From NCBI RefSeq assembly GCF_018388465.1, contig NZ_CP074404.1, forward strand, positions 3,224,001 through 3,288,000: 64,000 nt of DNA. The letters run 5' to 3'. Below, piece by piece: positions 30,833 through 38,985 of the stretch (the first letter of the stretch is position 1; each line of letters begins with the position of its first letter). Under the pieces are notes generated by a model. It ran no database searches. It was given only the letters and a program-made list of their open reading frames with translations, and was not told the origin of the DNA. The translations under genes and the position numbers were made by a program. The stretch comes from Cellulomonas fengjieae (GTDB lineage Bacteria > Actinomycetota > Actinomycetes > Actinomycetales > Cellulomonadaceae).

Positions 30833-31869
30833 AGGCTTGCTCCCACCGTCTTCTTGGAGATCGCGTTCGCCGACAGGATCAGGGCGACGCCGATGAGGGC
30901 CTCGAACAGGCCGATCGCGGTGGCGTAGCTGATGCTGTTCGAGACGATGCCGACCCGGTACAGGTACGTGGAGATGACGTCGGCCGTCGAGTAGATCAGC
31001 GGGTTGGACAGCAGCAGGATCTTCTCGAAGCCGACCGCCATGAACGTGCCGATGTTCAGGATGAGCAGCACGATCATCGTGGGGCGGATGCCGGGCAGGG
31101 TGATGTGCCACGTCTGCTGCCACCGGTTGGCGCCGTCGATCCGCGACGCCTCGTAGAGCTGGTCGTCGATCGTCGTCAGCGCCGCGAGGTAGAGGATCGT
31201 GCCCCACCCGACCGTCTGCCAGACCTCCGACGTCAGGTAGATCGTGCGGAACCACGACGGCTCCTGCATGAACGTGATCGCGGATCCGCCGGTCGCCTCG
31301 ATGATCTGGTTCACCGTGCCGTTGACGGAGGTCAGCTGGAAGACGATGCCCGCCACGATGACGATGGACATGAAGTGCGGCAGGTACGACAGCGTCTGGA
31401 TGGTGCGCTTGAACGTCCTCGACCGGACCTCGTTCAGCATGAGCGCCAGGATGATCGGCAGCGGGAACACGATCAGGAGCGTCAGGAGCCCCAGGACCAC
31501 GGTGTTGCTGAAGGCGTGCCAGAACTGCTGGTCGTTGATGAACATCTTGACGTAGTAGAGGCCCACCCACTCGTCGCCGAACATGCTCCCGCCCGGCCGG
31601 AACCGGCGGAACGCGACCACGTTCCCGAGGATGGGCACGTACCGGAAGATGAGCAGGAAGATCAGCGGCAGCACCAGGAACGAGTAGAGCCGCCAGTCCT
31701 TGCGCAGCGCCGTGCGCCAGGTCTGGTGGACGGCGGGGATGACGGTGCCGTCGTGCGCGACCCACGACTCTCGTCGCGGTCGCCGCTTCTTCTTCGGACC
31801 GGTGATCGCCGGCGCGATGGGCGCGAGCGGCGAGACGGGGTCCGCGACGGCCGGCTCCTGCAGGCTCAT
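30826..31869 (-). CDS. ABC transporter permease (LplB-like)
   Basis: CUT1 permease of 347 residues with a long basic cytoplasmic N-terminus (GPKKKRRPRRESW), then KDWRLYSFLVLPLIFLLIF, typical of LplB/YteP-type permeases. The EAA loop is YEASRIDGANRWQQTWHITL. ATG at 31869 overlaps the GH3 stop by four bases (ATGA), and its own stop overlaps the next permease start, so GH3 - permease - permease are translationally coupled. No ATPase gene is present. Confidence 0.94.
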   Translation of the reverse strand: MSLQEPAVADPVSPLAPIAPAITGPKKKRRPRRESWVAHDGTVIPAVHQTWRTALRKDWRLYSFLVLPLIFLLIFRYVPILGNVVAFRRFRPGGSMFGDEWVGLYYVKMFINDQQFWHAFSNTVVLGLLTLLIVFPLPIILALMLNEVRSRTFKRTIQTLSYLPHFMSIVIVAGIVFQLTSVNGTVNQIIEATGGSAITFMQEPSWFRTIYLTSEVWQTVGWGTILYLAALTTIDDQLYEASRIDGANRWQQTWHITLPGIRPTMIVLLILNIGTFMAVGFEKILLLSNPLIYSTADVISTYLYRVGIVSNSISYATAIGLFEALIGVALILSANAISKKTVGASLW

Positions 31870-34178
31870 GCGTTCGTCACCTCCATCGGGTGCAGCGCGG
31901 TGACCGAGACCCCGGTGGTCAGCCGCCGGGTATGGTCGACGGTCCGCAGCGACCCGGTGAGCCGCAGGGCGAGCGCATCGCCGGTGTCGGCGCTGGAGTG
32001 CGCGACGCGCAGCTCGACGTCCCCGGGCTCGACCACGCGCTCGCCGGCCAGGCCGGTGAACGCCGTGACGTCGGCGGGCACGGTGAACGTCACGAGGGCC
32101 GACTCCGCCGGGCCCAGCTGCACGCGCGCGTAGCCGACCAGGCGCACGACGGGCCGGGTCACCTGCGCCACCGGGTCGTGCAGGTACAGCTGCACGACGT
32201 CGGCACCGGCACGCTCGCCGGTGTTGGTGACCAGGACCTCGACGGTCGCGTCGCCGTCGACCGCCCACTCGTCGCTGGTCGCCCGGGCCGACCACGAGAA
32301 GTCGGTGTAGGACAGGCCGTGCCCGAAGGGGAACGCCGCGGTGGGGTCGACCGACGACACACCCGAGCGCCGGCCCAGCGGCGCCGACAGGTACGTGCCC
32401 GGCTGCCCGGAGGCGTCCGCGGGAATGCTCACGGGCAGGCGGCCCGACGGCGAGATCGCGCCGGTGAGCACATCGGCGATGGCCTGCCCGCCCAGCTGCC
32501 CGGGGAAGAACGTCTGCACCACCGCGGCCGCCTCTGCCGCGAGCGGACCCACCGCGTACGGCCGGCCGGTGAGCAGCAGCACGACGACCGGCGTCCCCGT
32601 CGCCAGCAGCGCGCGGACGAGGTCTGCCTCGACGCCGGGGAGCTCGAGGTCCGTGGCGTCGCACCCCTCGCCGGAGGTGCCGCGGCCGAACAGGCCGGCC
32701 CGGTCCCCCACCGCGACGACGCACACGTCGGCGTCCCGGGCCGCGGCCACGGCCTCGTCGAAGCCGTCGCGTCGCGGGTCGGTGACGTCGCAGCCGCGGG
32801 TGTAGGTGACGGTGCCGTGCGCACCGCGCAGCGCGTCGAGAACCGTCGGGATCTCGATGCCGAGCCCGCGCTCCGGGTGGTGCACGCCCACGTGCGCGGG
32901 GAACGAGTAGCAGCCGAGCATCGCCAGCGGGTCGTCGGCGAGGGGGCCGACCAGGGCGACCGTCGTCCCCGGCCGCAGCGGCAGGACGTCCGCGGGGTTC
33001 GTCAGCAGGACGACGGCCTCCCGCGCGAGGCGTAGCGCCAGGTCCTGGCTGCCGGCGTCGTCCAGGACGGGGTCCGCGGCGGCCCGCGGGGACCAGTCCG
33101 CGTCCAGCAGGCCCAGGTCGGCCTTCTGCAGCAGGACCCGCCGCACCGCCCGGTCCACCAGCGCCTCGTCGACGTCGCCGCGAGCGAGCGCACCGCGCAG
33201 CGGCTCGCCGTAGCAGTGCACGCTGGGCAGCTCGACGTCGACACCCGCCGCGAGCGCCAGCGCGGCCGCCTCCGCCTCCGACCCCGCGACGCCGTGCAGG
33301 GTCTGCAGGAACCGGATGCCGAAGTAGTCCGCGACGACGGTGCCGGTGAAGCCCCACCGGTCGCGCAGGAGCGTGGTGAGCAGCGAGACGTCGGCCGCCG
33401 ACGGCACGCCGTCGAGCTCGGCGTAGGAGTGCATGACCGACCGGGCGCCGCCGTCGAGGACGGCCATCTCGAACGGGGGCAGGATCACGTCGGCGAGCTC
33501 GCGCGCACCGATGGACACCGGCGCGAGGTTCCGGCCCGACCTGCTGGCCGAGTAGCCCGCGAAGTGCTTCAGGGTCGCGACGACGCCCGCCGCCTCGAGG
33601 CCGCGGACGTAGGCGGTCCCGACGGTGCCGACGAGGTAGGGGTCCTCCCCGATCGTCTCCTCGGTGCGGCCCCAGCGGTAGTCCCGCGTGACGTCGAGCA
33701 CCGGCGCGAGCCCCTGGTGCACGCCGGCCGCACGCATGGACGCCCCGATCCGGAGGGCCATCTCCTCGACGAGCTCGGGGTCGAAGCTGGCGCCCCAGGA
33801 CAGCGGCACCGGGTACGCCGTCGCGCCCCACGCGGCGAAGCCGGCCAGGCACTCCTCGTGGACGAGGGCGGGGATGCCCCAGCGGTTCGCGGCGACGATC
33901 TCGGCCTGCGAGGCAGCCAGCGACGCGGCACCGGCGGCCGGGTCCACGGGGGCCGAGCCGTACGGGCGGGTGAGCTGGCCGAGGCCGTCGCGGATGACCT
34001 CGGACCAGCCGAGCCCGTCGGCGGTCATCTCGGACTGGTGGGGGGCCACGCCGGCGCCGGTGGCGTCGGCGCCGACCCACAGGCCGACGAGCTGCGAGAG
34101 CTTCTCCTCGAGGGACATCCGGGTGATCAGGTCGTCGACCACGGCCTGTCGGTTCGTGGGTTCCGCGTGCGGTGTCAT
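31866..34178 (-). CDS. GH3 beta-xylosidase/beta-glucosidase
   Basis: Retaining GH3 exo-glycosidase of 770 residues with the usual layout: TIM barrel (about 1-330), alpha/beta sandwich (about 370-580) and fibronectin-III-like domain (about 650-760). The nucleophile Asp is in GTVVADYFGIRF; KHFAGYSASRSGRN and AFPFGHGLSYTDF are also typical. No signal peptide. ATG at 34178 is chosen because GAGGTG lies about nine bases upstream. It is the first gene of the operon and divergent from a LacI regulator, with two candidate operators in between. A xylosidase role is inferred from GH39/GH67 context. Confidence 0.94.
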   Translation of the reverse strand: MTPHAEPTNRQAVVDDLITRMSLEEKLSQLVGLWVGADATGAGVAPHQSEMTADGLGWSEVIRDGLGQLTRPYGSAPVDPAAGAASLAASQAEIVAANRWGIPALVHEECLAGFAAWGATAYPVPLSWGASFDPELVEEMALRIGASMRAAGVHQGLAPVLDVTRDYRWGRTEETIGEDPYLVGTVGTAYVRGLEAAGVVATLKHFAGYSASRSGRNLAPVSIGARELADVILPPFEMAVLDGGARSVMHSYAELDGVPSAADVSLLTTLLRDRWGFTGTVVADYFGIRFLQTLHGVAGSEAEAAALALAAGVDVELPSVHCYGEPLRGALARGDVDEALVDRAVRRVLLQKADLGLLDADWSPRAAADPVLDDAGSQDLALRLAREAVVLLTNPADVLPLRPGTTVALVGPLADDPLAMLGCYSFPAHVGVHHPERGLGIEIPTVLDALRGAHGTVTYTRGCDVTDPRRDGFDEAVAAARDADVCVVAVGDRAGLFGRGTSGEGCDATDLELPGVEADLVRALLATGTPVVVLLLTGRPYAVGPLAAEAAAVVQTFFPGQLGGQAIADVLTGAISPSGRLPVSIPADASGQPGTYLSAPLGRRSGVSSVDPTAAFPFGHGLSYTDFSWSARATSDEWAVDGDATVEVLVTNTGERAGADVVQLYLHDPVAQVTRPVVRLVGYARVQLGPAESALVTFTVPADVTAFTGLAGERVVEPGDVELRVAHSSADTGDALALRLTGSLRTVDHTRRLTTGVSVTALHPMEVTNA

Positions 34179-34222
34179 CTGACCTGTCACCTCCCGTCTC
34201 ACGGCCCTGTGAGAGTCGAAAG

Positions 34223-34242
34223 TATCGACCGCTGTGTCGATA
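34223..34242. promoter_or_regulatory. Candidate operator TATCGAC-N6-GTCGATA
   Basis: Perfect seven-base arms around a six-base centre, in the 235-base divergent gap, 45 bases upstream of the GH3 ATG. The size fits a dimeric repressor site, possibly for the adjacent LacI-type protein. Confidence 0.5.
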
Positions 34243-34303
34243 TCTGCCGGTCTCGGACGTTAGGCGCCTCGGGACGCTGTGGCAATCCTGATGGGAACTT
34301 TGG

Positions 34304-34313
34304 CAAACGTTTC
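34304..34313. promoter_or_regulatory. LacI-type operator CAAACGTTTC
   Basis: Differs by one base from the perfect palindrome at 21380-21389 and shares the flanking GG, giving an identical 11-base stretch GGCAAACGTTT. Lies between the GH3 operon and the divergent LacI gene. Confidence 0.55.
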
Positions 34314-34413
34314 TCATCGAGGCCCGGTCCGGTGCCCGCGATCCGGCCAGCCCTCGCACGGTCAGTGCTACGTTCGGCCCGATAGTTGCGACGAGCAGAC
34401 CAGGACGTCCTCC

Positions 34414-35499
34414 ATGACCACCACCAGCGCCGACGGCGCCGCCCCTCCCGACGACCACGTCGCCGTGCCGGAAGGCAGCGGGTCCACGGCCACGATCGCC
34501 CTGATCGCGGCCGAGGCGGGGGTCTCCGTCCCGACCGTCTCCAAGGTGCTGAACGGCCGCACCGACGTCGCCGCGGTCACCCGGGCCCGCGTCGAGGCAG
34601 TGATCGACCGCCACCAGTACCGTCGGCGCCGCGGCCGCGCGCAGGCCGGTCCGGGCCTCCTCGACCTCGTCGTCCACGAGCTCGACGCCGGGTGGGCCGT
34701 GCAGATCATCAAGGGCGTGGAGTCGGTGGCCGGCCCCGAGCGCATGGGCGTCGTGCTCTCCGAGCTCGGTGGCGCGCACCGCCCCCGCCAGGAGTGGCTC
34801 GATGACGTCCTCGCCCGCCGGCCGCGCGGCGTCATCCTCGTCCTGTCCGACCTCGACCCCGCGCAGCGGCGGCAGCTGGAGACCCGGTCGATCCCGTTCG
34901 TCGTCGTCGACACCGCGGGCGAGCAGCCCGCGGGCGTCCCCACCGTCGGCTCCGCCAACTGGGCCGGCGGCCTGGCGGCGACCCGGCACCTGCTCGGACT
35001 CGGCCATCGCAAGATCGCCGTCATCTCCGGCCCCGTCGACGTGCTGTGCAGCCGCGCCCGGATCGACGGGTACCGCACGGCGCTCGACGAGGTCGGCGTC
35101 GCTGTGGACCCGGCGCTGGTGCGGTACGGCGACTTCTTCGTCGGTGGGGGCTACAGCCACGGGCTGGACCTGCTGGACCGGCCCGACCGGCCGACGGCGA
35201 TCTTCGCCGGGTCCGACTTCCAGGCCCTGGGCGTCATGCGCGCGGCGCGCGAGCTCAACCTGCGCATCCCCGAGGACCTGTCGATCGTCGGCTACGACGA
35301 CCTGCCCGTCACCGAGTGGATCGGCCCCCCGCTGACCACCATCCACCAGCCCCTGCAGGAGATGGCCGCCACCGCGACCAGGATGGTGCTGGCCCTGGCG
35401 CGCGGCGAGGTCCCCGCCAACCCGCGCATCGATCTGGCCACGGAGCTCGTCATCCGCGAGAGCACCGCGCCGCCCTCCCGGCTGGCACCCCCACCCTGA
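34414..35499 (+). CDS. LacI family transcriptional regulator (xylo-oligosaccharide locus)
   Basis: LacI-type regulator of 361 residues with an extra N-terminal stretch of about 25 residues before the helix-turn-helix (IALIAAEAGVSVPTVSKVLNG). The hinge region is unusually basic (YRRRRGRAQAG). The effector domain contains LVVHELDAGWAVQIIKGVE and LSIVGYDDLPVTEWIGPPLTTI, resembling XylR-like repressors of Actinobacteria. ATG at 34414 is preceded by AGGA at about nine bases. Divergent from the GH3-transporter operon, which it probably controls. Confidence 0.92.
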   Translation: MTTTSADGAAPPDDHVAVPEGSGSTATIALIAAEAGVSVPTVSKVLNGRTDVAAVTRARVEAVIDRHQYRRRRGRAQAGPGLLDLVVHELDAGWAVQIIKGVESVAGPERMGVVLSELGGAHRPRQEWLDDVLARRPRGVILVLSDLDPAQRRQLETRSIPFVVVDTAGEQPAGVPTVGSANWAGGLAATRHLLGLGHRKIAVISGPVDVLCSRARIDGYRTALDEVGVAVDPALVRYGDFFVGGGYSHGLDLLDRPDRPTAIFAGSDFQALGVMRAARELNLRIPEDLSIVGYDDLPVTEWIGPPLTTIHQPLQEMAATATRMVLALARGEVPANPRIDLATELVIRESTAPPSRLAPPP

Positions 35500-35570
35500 C
35501 GGGCTGCTCTCACCGGCTGGCCCGCCCGCCGGCCGGCCTGCGGCGGCGCCCGCTCCGGCGGTCCGCCCGC

Positions 35571-35655
35571 GAGATCGTGGGTTCGGGCCGAGATCGTGGG
35601 TTCGGGCCGAGATCGTGGGTTCGAACTGACGATCTCGTGCCGAACCCACGATCTC
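35571..35655. repeat. Interspersed hairpin-forming repeat, copy 1
   Basis: Three direct copies begin with GAGATCGTGGGTTCG (35571, 35590, 35609; the first two are identical 19-base units), followed by an inverted copy ending at 35655. Copy 3 (35609-35623) and the inverted copy (35641-35655) form a perfect 15-pair stem with a 17-base loop. The same core occurs at 61618-61684. Located between the LacI gene and the convergent aldo/keto reductase gene. Confidence 0.95.
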
Positions 35656-35703
35656 CTCGGCGTCGGGCGGCCGGCGGCGGGGCCGGCGAGGCGGCGAGGC
35701 GGC

Positions 35704-35735
35704 GGGGTGGCGGGGTGGCGGGGTGGCGGGGGGGG
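35704..35735 (+). other. Putative G-quadruplex / tandem GGGGTGGC tract
   Basis: Four G-runs (four, four, four and eight Gs) separated by the identical four-base spacer TGGC, five bases from the stop of the convergent aldo/keto reductase. This meets the usual pattern for an intramolecular G-quadruplex on the plus strand. The flanking 35680-35703 has related GGCGGCGA repeats. Confidence 0.8.
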
Positions 35736-35739
35736 CTGC

Positions 35740-36777
35740 TTAGCGGCCCGTGCCGTCGACCGCCAGGGGGTCGATGGCCGCGATCTCGTCCTCGGTGAGG
35801 GCCGGGGCGCTGAGCGCGGCCACGTTGTCCTCCAGCTGGGCGACCGAGCTGGCGCCGATCAGGGCCGACGTGATGCGGTCGTCGCGCAGCACCCACGTCA
35901 GGGCCAGCTGGGCGAGTGACTGCCCGCGGTCGGCGGCGATCTCGTTCAGGGCCCGCGCGCGGGACAGGTAGGTCTCGGAGATGGCGGCGGGCGTGAGGAA
36001 GTGACCGACCGACGCGCGCGACCCCGCAGGGACCTCGCCGGACAGGTAGCGGCCGGTGAGCAGCCCCTGCGCGAGCGGGGAGAACACGATGGTGCCGATG
36101 CCCAGGTCGCCGACGACGTCCAGCAGGTTCTCGGTCTGGCCGTCGGCGACCTTCTCGATGTGCCGGTTGAACATCGAGTAGCTGGGCTGGTGGATCAGCA
36201 GCGGGGTGCCCAGGTCGGCGAGCACCTGGTGTGCGATGCGCGTCTGGGCCGGGGAGTAGTTGGAGATGCCGGCGTAGAGCGCCTTGCCGCTGGTCACCGC
36301 GGTGTGCAGCGCGCCCATCGTCTCCTCGATCGGCACGGACGGGTCCGGGCGGTGCGAGTAGAAGACGTCCACGTAGTCCACGCCGATGCGCGCCAGGGAC
36401 TGGTCCAGCGAGGACAGCAGGTACTTGCGCGAGCCGCCGTCGCCGTACGGGCCGGGCCACATGTCGTAGCCCGCCTTGGAGGAGATGACCAGCTCGTCGC
36501 GGTACGGGCGCAGGTCGGACGCCAGGATCCGGCCGAAGTTCTCCTCGGCGGAGCCGTACGGCGGGCCGTAGTTGTTGGCCAGGTCGATGTGCGTGATGCC
36601 GAGGTCGAACGCCCGCCGCAGCACCGCGCGCTGGGTCTCCAGCGGCGTGGTGTCCCCGAAGTTGTGCCACAGGCCCAGCGACAGCGCGGGCAGGTCCAGC
36701 CCGCTGCGGCCGGTCCGGCGGTAGGTCATGGAGTCGTAGCGGGTGGCGTCGGCCACGAAAGGCTCAGGGAACGGCAT
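35740..36777 (-). CDS. Aldo/keto reductase (YghZ / L-glyceraldehyde-3-phosphate reductase type)
   Basis: NADPH-dependent aldo/keto reductase of 345 residues. The catalytic tetrad positions are visible: Asp and Tyr in THIDLANNYGPPYGSAEENFG, Lys in LVISSKAGYDMWPGPYGDGG, and His in DVFYSHRPDPSVPIEETMG. KYLLSSLDQSLARIGVDYVD is typical of the YghZ/MgrA group, which detoxifies L-glyceraldehyde-3-phosphate and methylglyoxal. ATG at 36777 is six bases from TAGCGT on the minus strand (leaderless pattern) and only 28 bases from the divergent trmL start. Confidence 0.93.
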   Translation of the reverse strand: MPFPEPFVADATRYDSMTYRRTGRSGLDLPALSLGLWHNFGDTTPLETQRAVLRRAFDLGITHIDLANNYGPPYGSAEENFGRILASDLRPYRDELVISSKAGYDMWPGPYGDGGSRKYLLSSLDQSLARIGVDYVDVFYSHRPDPSVPIEETMGALHTAVTSGKALYAGISNYSPAQTRIAHQVLADLGTPLLIHQPSYSMFNRHIEKVADGQTENLLDVVGDLGIGTIVFSPLAQGLLTGRYLSGEVPAGSRASVGHFLTPAAISETYLSRARALNEIAADRGQSLAQLALTWVLRDDRITSALIGASSVAQLEDNVAALSAPALTEDEIAAIDPLAVDGTGR

Positions 36778-36805
36778 GAGAGAACGCTATCCGTAGGATC
36801 GGCGC
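36778..36805. promoter_or_regulatory. Compact divergent promoter pair for two leaderless genes
   Basis: The 28-base gap holds two back-to-back -10 hexamers: TAGCGT on the minus strand (36784-36789), six bases before the reductase ATG, and TAGGAT on the plus strand (36794-36799), six bases before the trmL GTG. Each promoter's -35 region must therefore lie in the other gene's coding sequence. Confidence 0.65.
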
Positions 36806-37267
36806 GTGCTGCACGTCGCGTTCTTCGAGCCCCGCATCCCCGGCAACACCGGTAGCGCCATCCGGCTGGCGGCCGGGACCGGTTCCACCCTGCACCTCGT
36901 GGAGCCCCTGGGCTTCGACCTGTCGGAGGCCAAGCTGCGCCGCGCGGGGCTGGACTACCACGACCTCGCGCACGTCGTGGTGCACCCGTCGCTGGAGGAC
37001 CTGCTGGCCGCGGTCCCGGGACGGGTCTTCGCCTTCACCACCCACGCGACGCAGCACCACACCGACCTCGCCTACCGCGCGGACGACGTGCTCCTGTTCG
37101 GGCCCGAGCCCACCGGGCTGCCCGAGGCGGTCCTCGAGCACCCCCGCATCACGGCCCAGGTGCGCATCCCCATGCTGCCCGGACGCCGGTCGATGAACCT
37201 CTCGAACGCCGCAGCCGTCGCCACGTACGAGGCGTGGCGACAGCTGGGCTTCGAGGGCGGCGTCTAG
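36806..37267 (+). CDS. trmL: tRNA (cytidine(34)-2'-O)-methyltransferase
   Basis: Small SPOUT/TrmH methyltransferase of 153 residues that modifies the wobble position of tRNA-Leu in bacteria where it is characterised. Signatures: VAFFEPRIPGNTGSAIRLAAG near the N-terminus (usual IPxNTGxIxRxCA form), LLFGPEPTGLPE (motif 2) and IPMLPGRRSMNLSNAAAV (motif 3, knot and SAM site). GTG at 36806 follows TAGGAT by six bases. The stop shares the palindrome CTAG (37264-37267) with the stop of the convergent GH64 gene. Confidence 0.93.
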   Translation: MLHVAFFEPRIPGNTGSAIRLAAGTGSTLHLVEPLGFDLSEAKLRRAGLDYHDLAHVVVHPSLEDLLAAVPGRVFAFTTHATQHHTDLAYRADDVLLFGPEPTGLPEAVLEHPRITAQVRIPMLPGRRSMNLSNAAAVATYEAWRQLGFEGGV

Positions 37268-38862
37268 CCGAGGCGCCACCGCTGCGCGGCGGAGCCGTTG
37301 CAGTCCCAGATCTGGACCTGCGTGCCCGCGGCGGTCGACGCCGCGGGGTTGTCGAGGCACCGGTTCGAGGCCGGGTTGTAGTAGCCGCCGTCCCGCGGGA
37401 TCCAGACCTGGGCGCCCGTGCTGTTGCAGTCGTAGAGCTGGACCTTGGTGCCGTTGGCGGTGCCGCCGCCCGCGACGTCCAGGCACTTGCCCTGGACGCG
37501 CAGCGTGGTGCCGGCCTCCACGAAGGTCCACCGCTGGGCGACCGTGCCGTTGCAGCCCCAGATCTGGACCTTGTTGCCGTTGGCGGTGGACTGGGCGTTG
37601 TTGTCCAGGCACATGCCGTTGGCGTTGACCAGCGCGCCGCCGCTGCCCGTGGGCGGCGGGGTCGTCGTGCCACCGCCGGTGAACGGCTGGATGATCAGGC
37701 CCGCCGCGGTCGGCGAGCCGTCGTGCACGAGGGACTCGAAGGCGCCGACGTCGTCGAACGCGAACGCGTAGGCCTTGCCGTCCGCCATGTTGGCGTGCAC
37801 GACGCGCGCGTACTGGTTGGTGGGGTTGCTCCGGTAGAACGCCGAGGCGTCGGTGCTGGGCTGGGTGTCGACCGTCCCGAGGGTGCCGCGGTTCAGGGCC
37901 GCGCACAGGGTGCGGGCGATGGGGCCGACGACGAGGTCGTTGGGGGCGTGCAGCGCGCCGTCGCAGCCCCACACGTCCGCGCTGCTGGGCCGGTTGAACG
38001 AGGCCACCTGCTGACCCGCAGCGTTGGTGAACCGCATCACGGTGCCCGAGGTGCGGCCGGAGTACCGCACGTTCGGCTGGTCGCCGAACGGCACGACGGT
38101 CAGCGTCTTGCCGGTGTAGGCGTTCCACGCCGAGGCGATGTACGAGTCGAGGTACGTGGCGCTCAGCAGGCCGGCGCCCGCCGCCTTGCCGGGGGCGAGC
38201 ACCCGCAGGACGGTGCCGTCGGCGCGGCGGACGACCGTGCTCCCCCAGCCGGGCTGGGCGGCGAGCTGGTTGACGATGTTGTCCCGACCGTTCGCCACGA
38301 GGTCGCCGGACCGCTTCGTCCCGGAGGCCCCGGTCACGGTCACCGTGTGCGGGACGGCGAACATGTCCACCTGCGAGCTGTTCAGCCACAGCCCGGCGTC
38401 GTTGTACGTGAACTCGCTCCAGTCGAACAGGATGTCGTGGTTGGGGTCACCGCTCGCCCAGGGTGCGGGCTGCACCAGCCCACCCGGCGCGAGGAAGAAC
38501 CGGAGCTTCTGGCCGAGCGAGAAGTAGACGCGCCCGGAGATGCCGCGCGGCACCTGGACCGTGGTGCTGCCGCCGTTGGCCGGGCCGGTGATCGCGACGT
38601 CCGGGGCCGGTGACGGCGGGTTGGACCCCGCGGGCCACGCCGTGAACGTGCCGCCCGCGCCCACGTAGCCGAGGCGGCCGGTGGCGAGGTCCGTGCCCAG
38701 CACGTACACGTAGACGGCCTCACCGCGGCCGCTCGAGTTCGTGATGGTCAGCGGCAGCCGGTCCGGGCCTGCCGCCTGTGCTCCTGCTGCTCCCGCGACC
38801 ATCGTCGTCACCGCGACCGCGAGCGCGCCCAGCGCCCCGATCAGCCTCCTGCTGGTCCCCAT
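37264..38862 (-). CDS. Secreted GH64 beta-1,3-glucanase with C-terminal CBM13 (ricin-B) module
   Basis: Laminaripentaose-producing type endo-beta-1,3-glucanase, 532 residues. A Sec signal peptide (basic start, hydrophobic core, AGAQAAG cleavage region near residue 31) marks it as secreted, one of the few exported enzymes in the window. The GH64 catalytic pair is visible as E150 (FDWSEF) and D166 (SSQVDMF), 16 residues apart as in characterised members. A Gly/Thr/Pro linker near residue 405 leads to a CBM13 trefoil with QxW repeats (QRW, QVW, QRW). GAGGAG lies upstream of ATG 38862. A perfect 16-base palindrome 21 bases upstream probably binds a repressor. Confidence 0.95.
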   Translation of the reverse strand: MGTSRRLIGALGALAVAVTTMVAGAAGAQAAGPDRLPLTITNSSGRGEAVYVYVLGTDLATGRLGYVGAGGTFTAWPAGSNPPSPAPDVAITGPANGGSTTVQVPRGISGRVYFSLGQKLRFFLAPGGLVQPAPWASGDPNHDILFDWSEFTYNDAGLWLNSSQVDMFAVPHTVTVTGASGTKRSGDLVANGRDNIVNQLAAQPGWGSTVVRRADGTVLRVLAPGKAAGAGLLSATYLDSYIASAWNAYTGKTLTVVPFGDQPNVRYSGRTSGTVMRFTNAAGQQVASFNRPSSADVWGCDGALHAPNDLVVGPIARTLCAALNRGTLGTVDTQPSTDASAFYRSNPTNQYARVVHANMADGKAYAFAFDDVGAFESLVHDGSPTAAGLIIQPFTGGGTTTPPPTGSGGALVNANGMCLDNNAQSTANGNKVQIWGCNGTVAQRWTFVEAGTTLRVQGKCLDVAGGGTANGTKVQLYDCNSTGAQVWIPRDGGYYNPASNRCLDNPAASTAAGTQVQIWDCNGSAAQRWRLG

Positions 38863-38883
38863 CGACCTGCTCCTCACGTCAGT

Positions 38884-38899
38884 GTTGACACGTGTCAAC
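38884..38899. promoter_or_regulatory. Perfect 16-base palindromic operator GTTGACACGTGTCAAC
   Basis: Lies 21 bases upstream of the GH64 ATG. The arms include TTGACA, so it may overlap a -35 element. Shape with central CG fits a LacI-family site. It could also reach the divergent gamma-glutamyltransferase gene 87 bases away. Confidence 0.7.
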
Positions 38900-38985
38900 C
38901 ACAGTCGCAGGACCCTATGACCGATTCGCCCGGCTCCGCAAGGGTCCGGGACGCGCCGGTGGGAACGGTGGGGCAGGATCGATCG

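Noticed and set aside
34414..35499. A giant minus-strand frame running from the permease at 30826 through GH3 and LacI to 35649
   Set aside because: Only the 3' third encodes a real protein (LplB-like permease with its own ATG overlapping the GH3 stop); the rest is antisense or out of frame to GH3 and LacI.
35571..35655. Regular direct repeats that could suggest a CRISPR array
   Set aside because: Units are 19 bases and directly abutting with no unique spacers, one unit is inverted, and there are no cas genes nearby.
38917..38985. ATG at 38917 as start of the gamma-glutamyltransferase homologue
   Set aside because: It adds 23 non-family residues. The ATG at 38986 gives the usual MFTTRPEL start and has CAGGAT six bases upstream.
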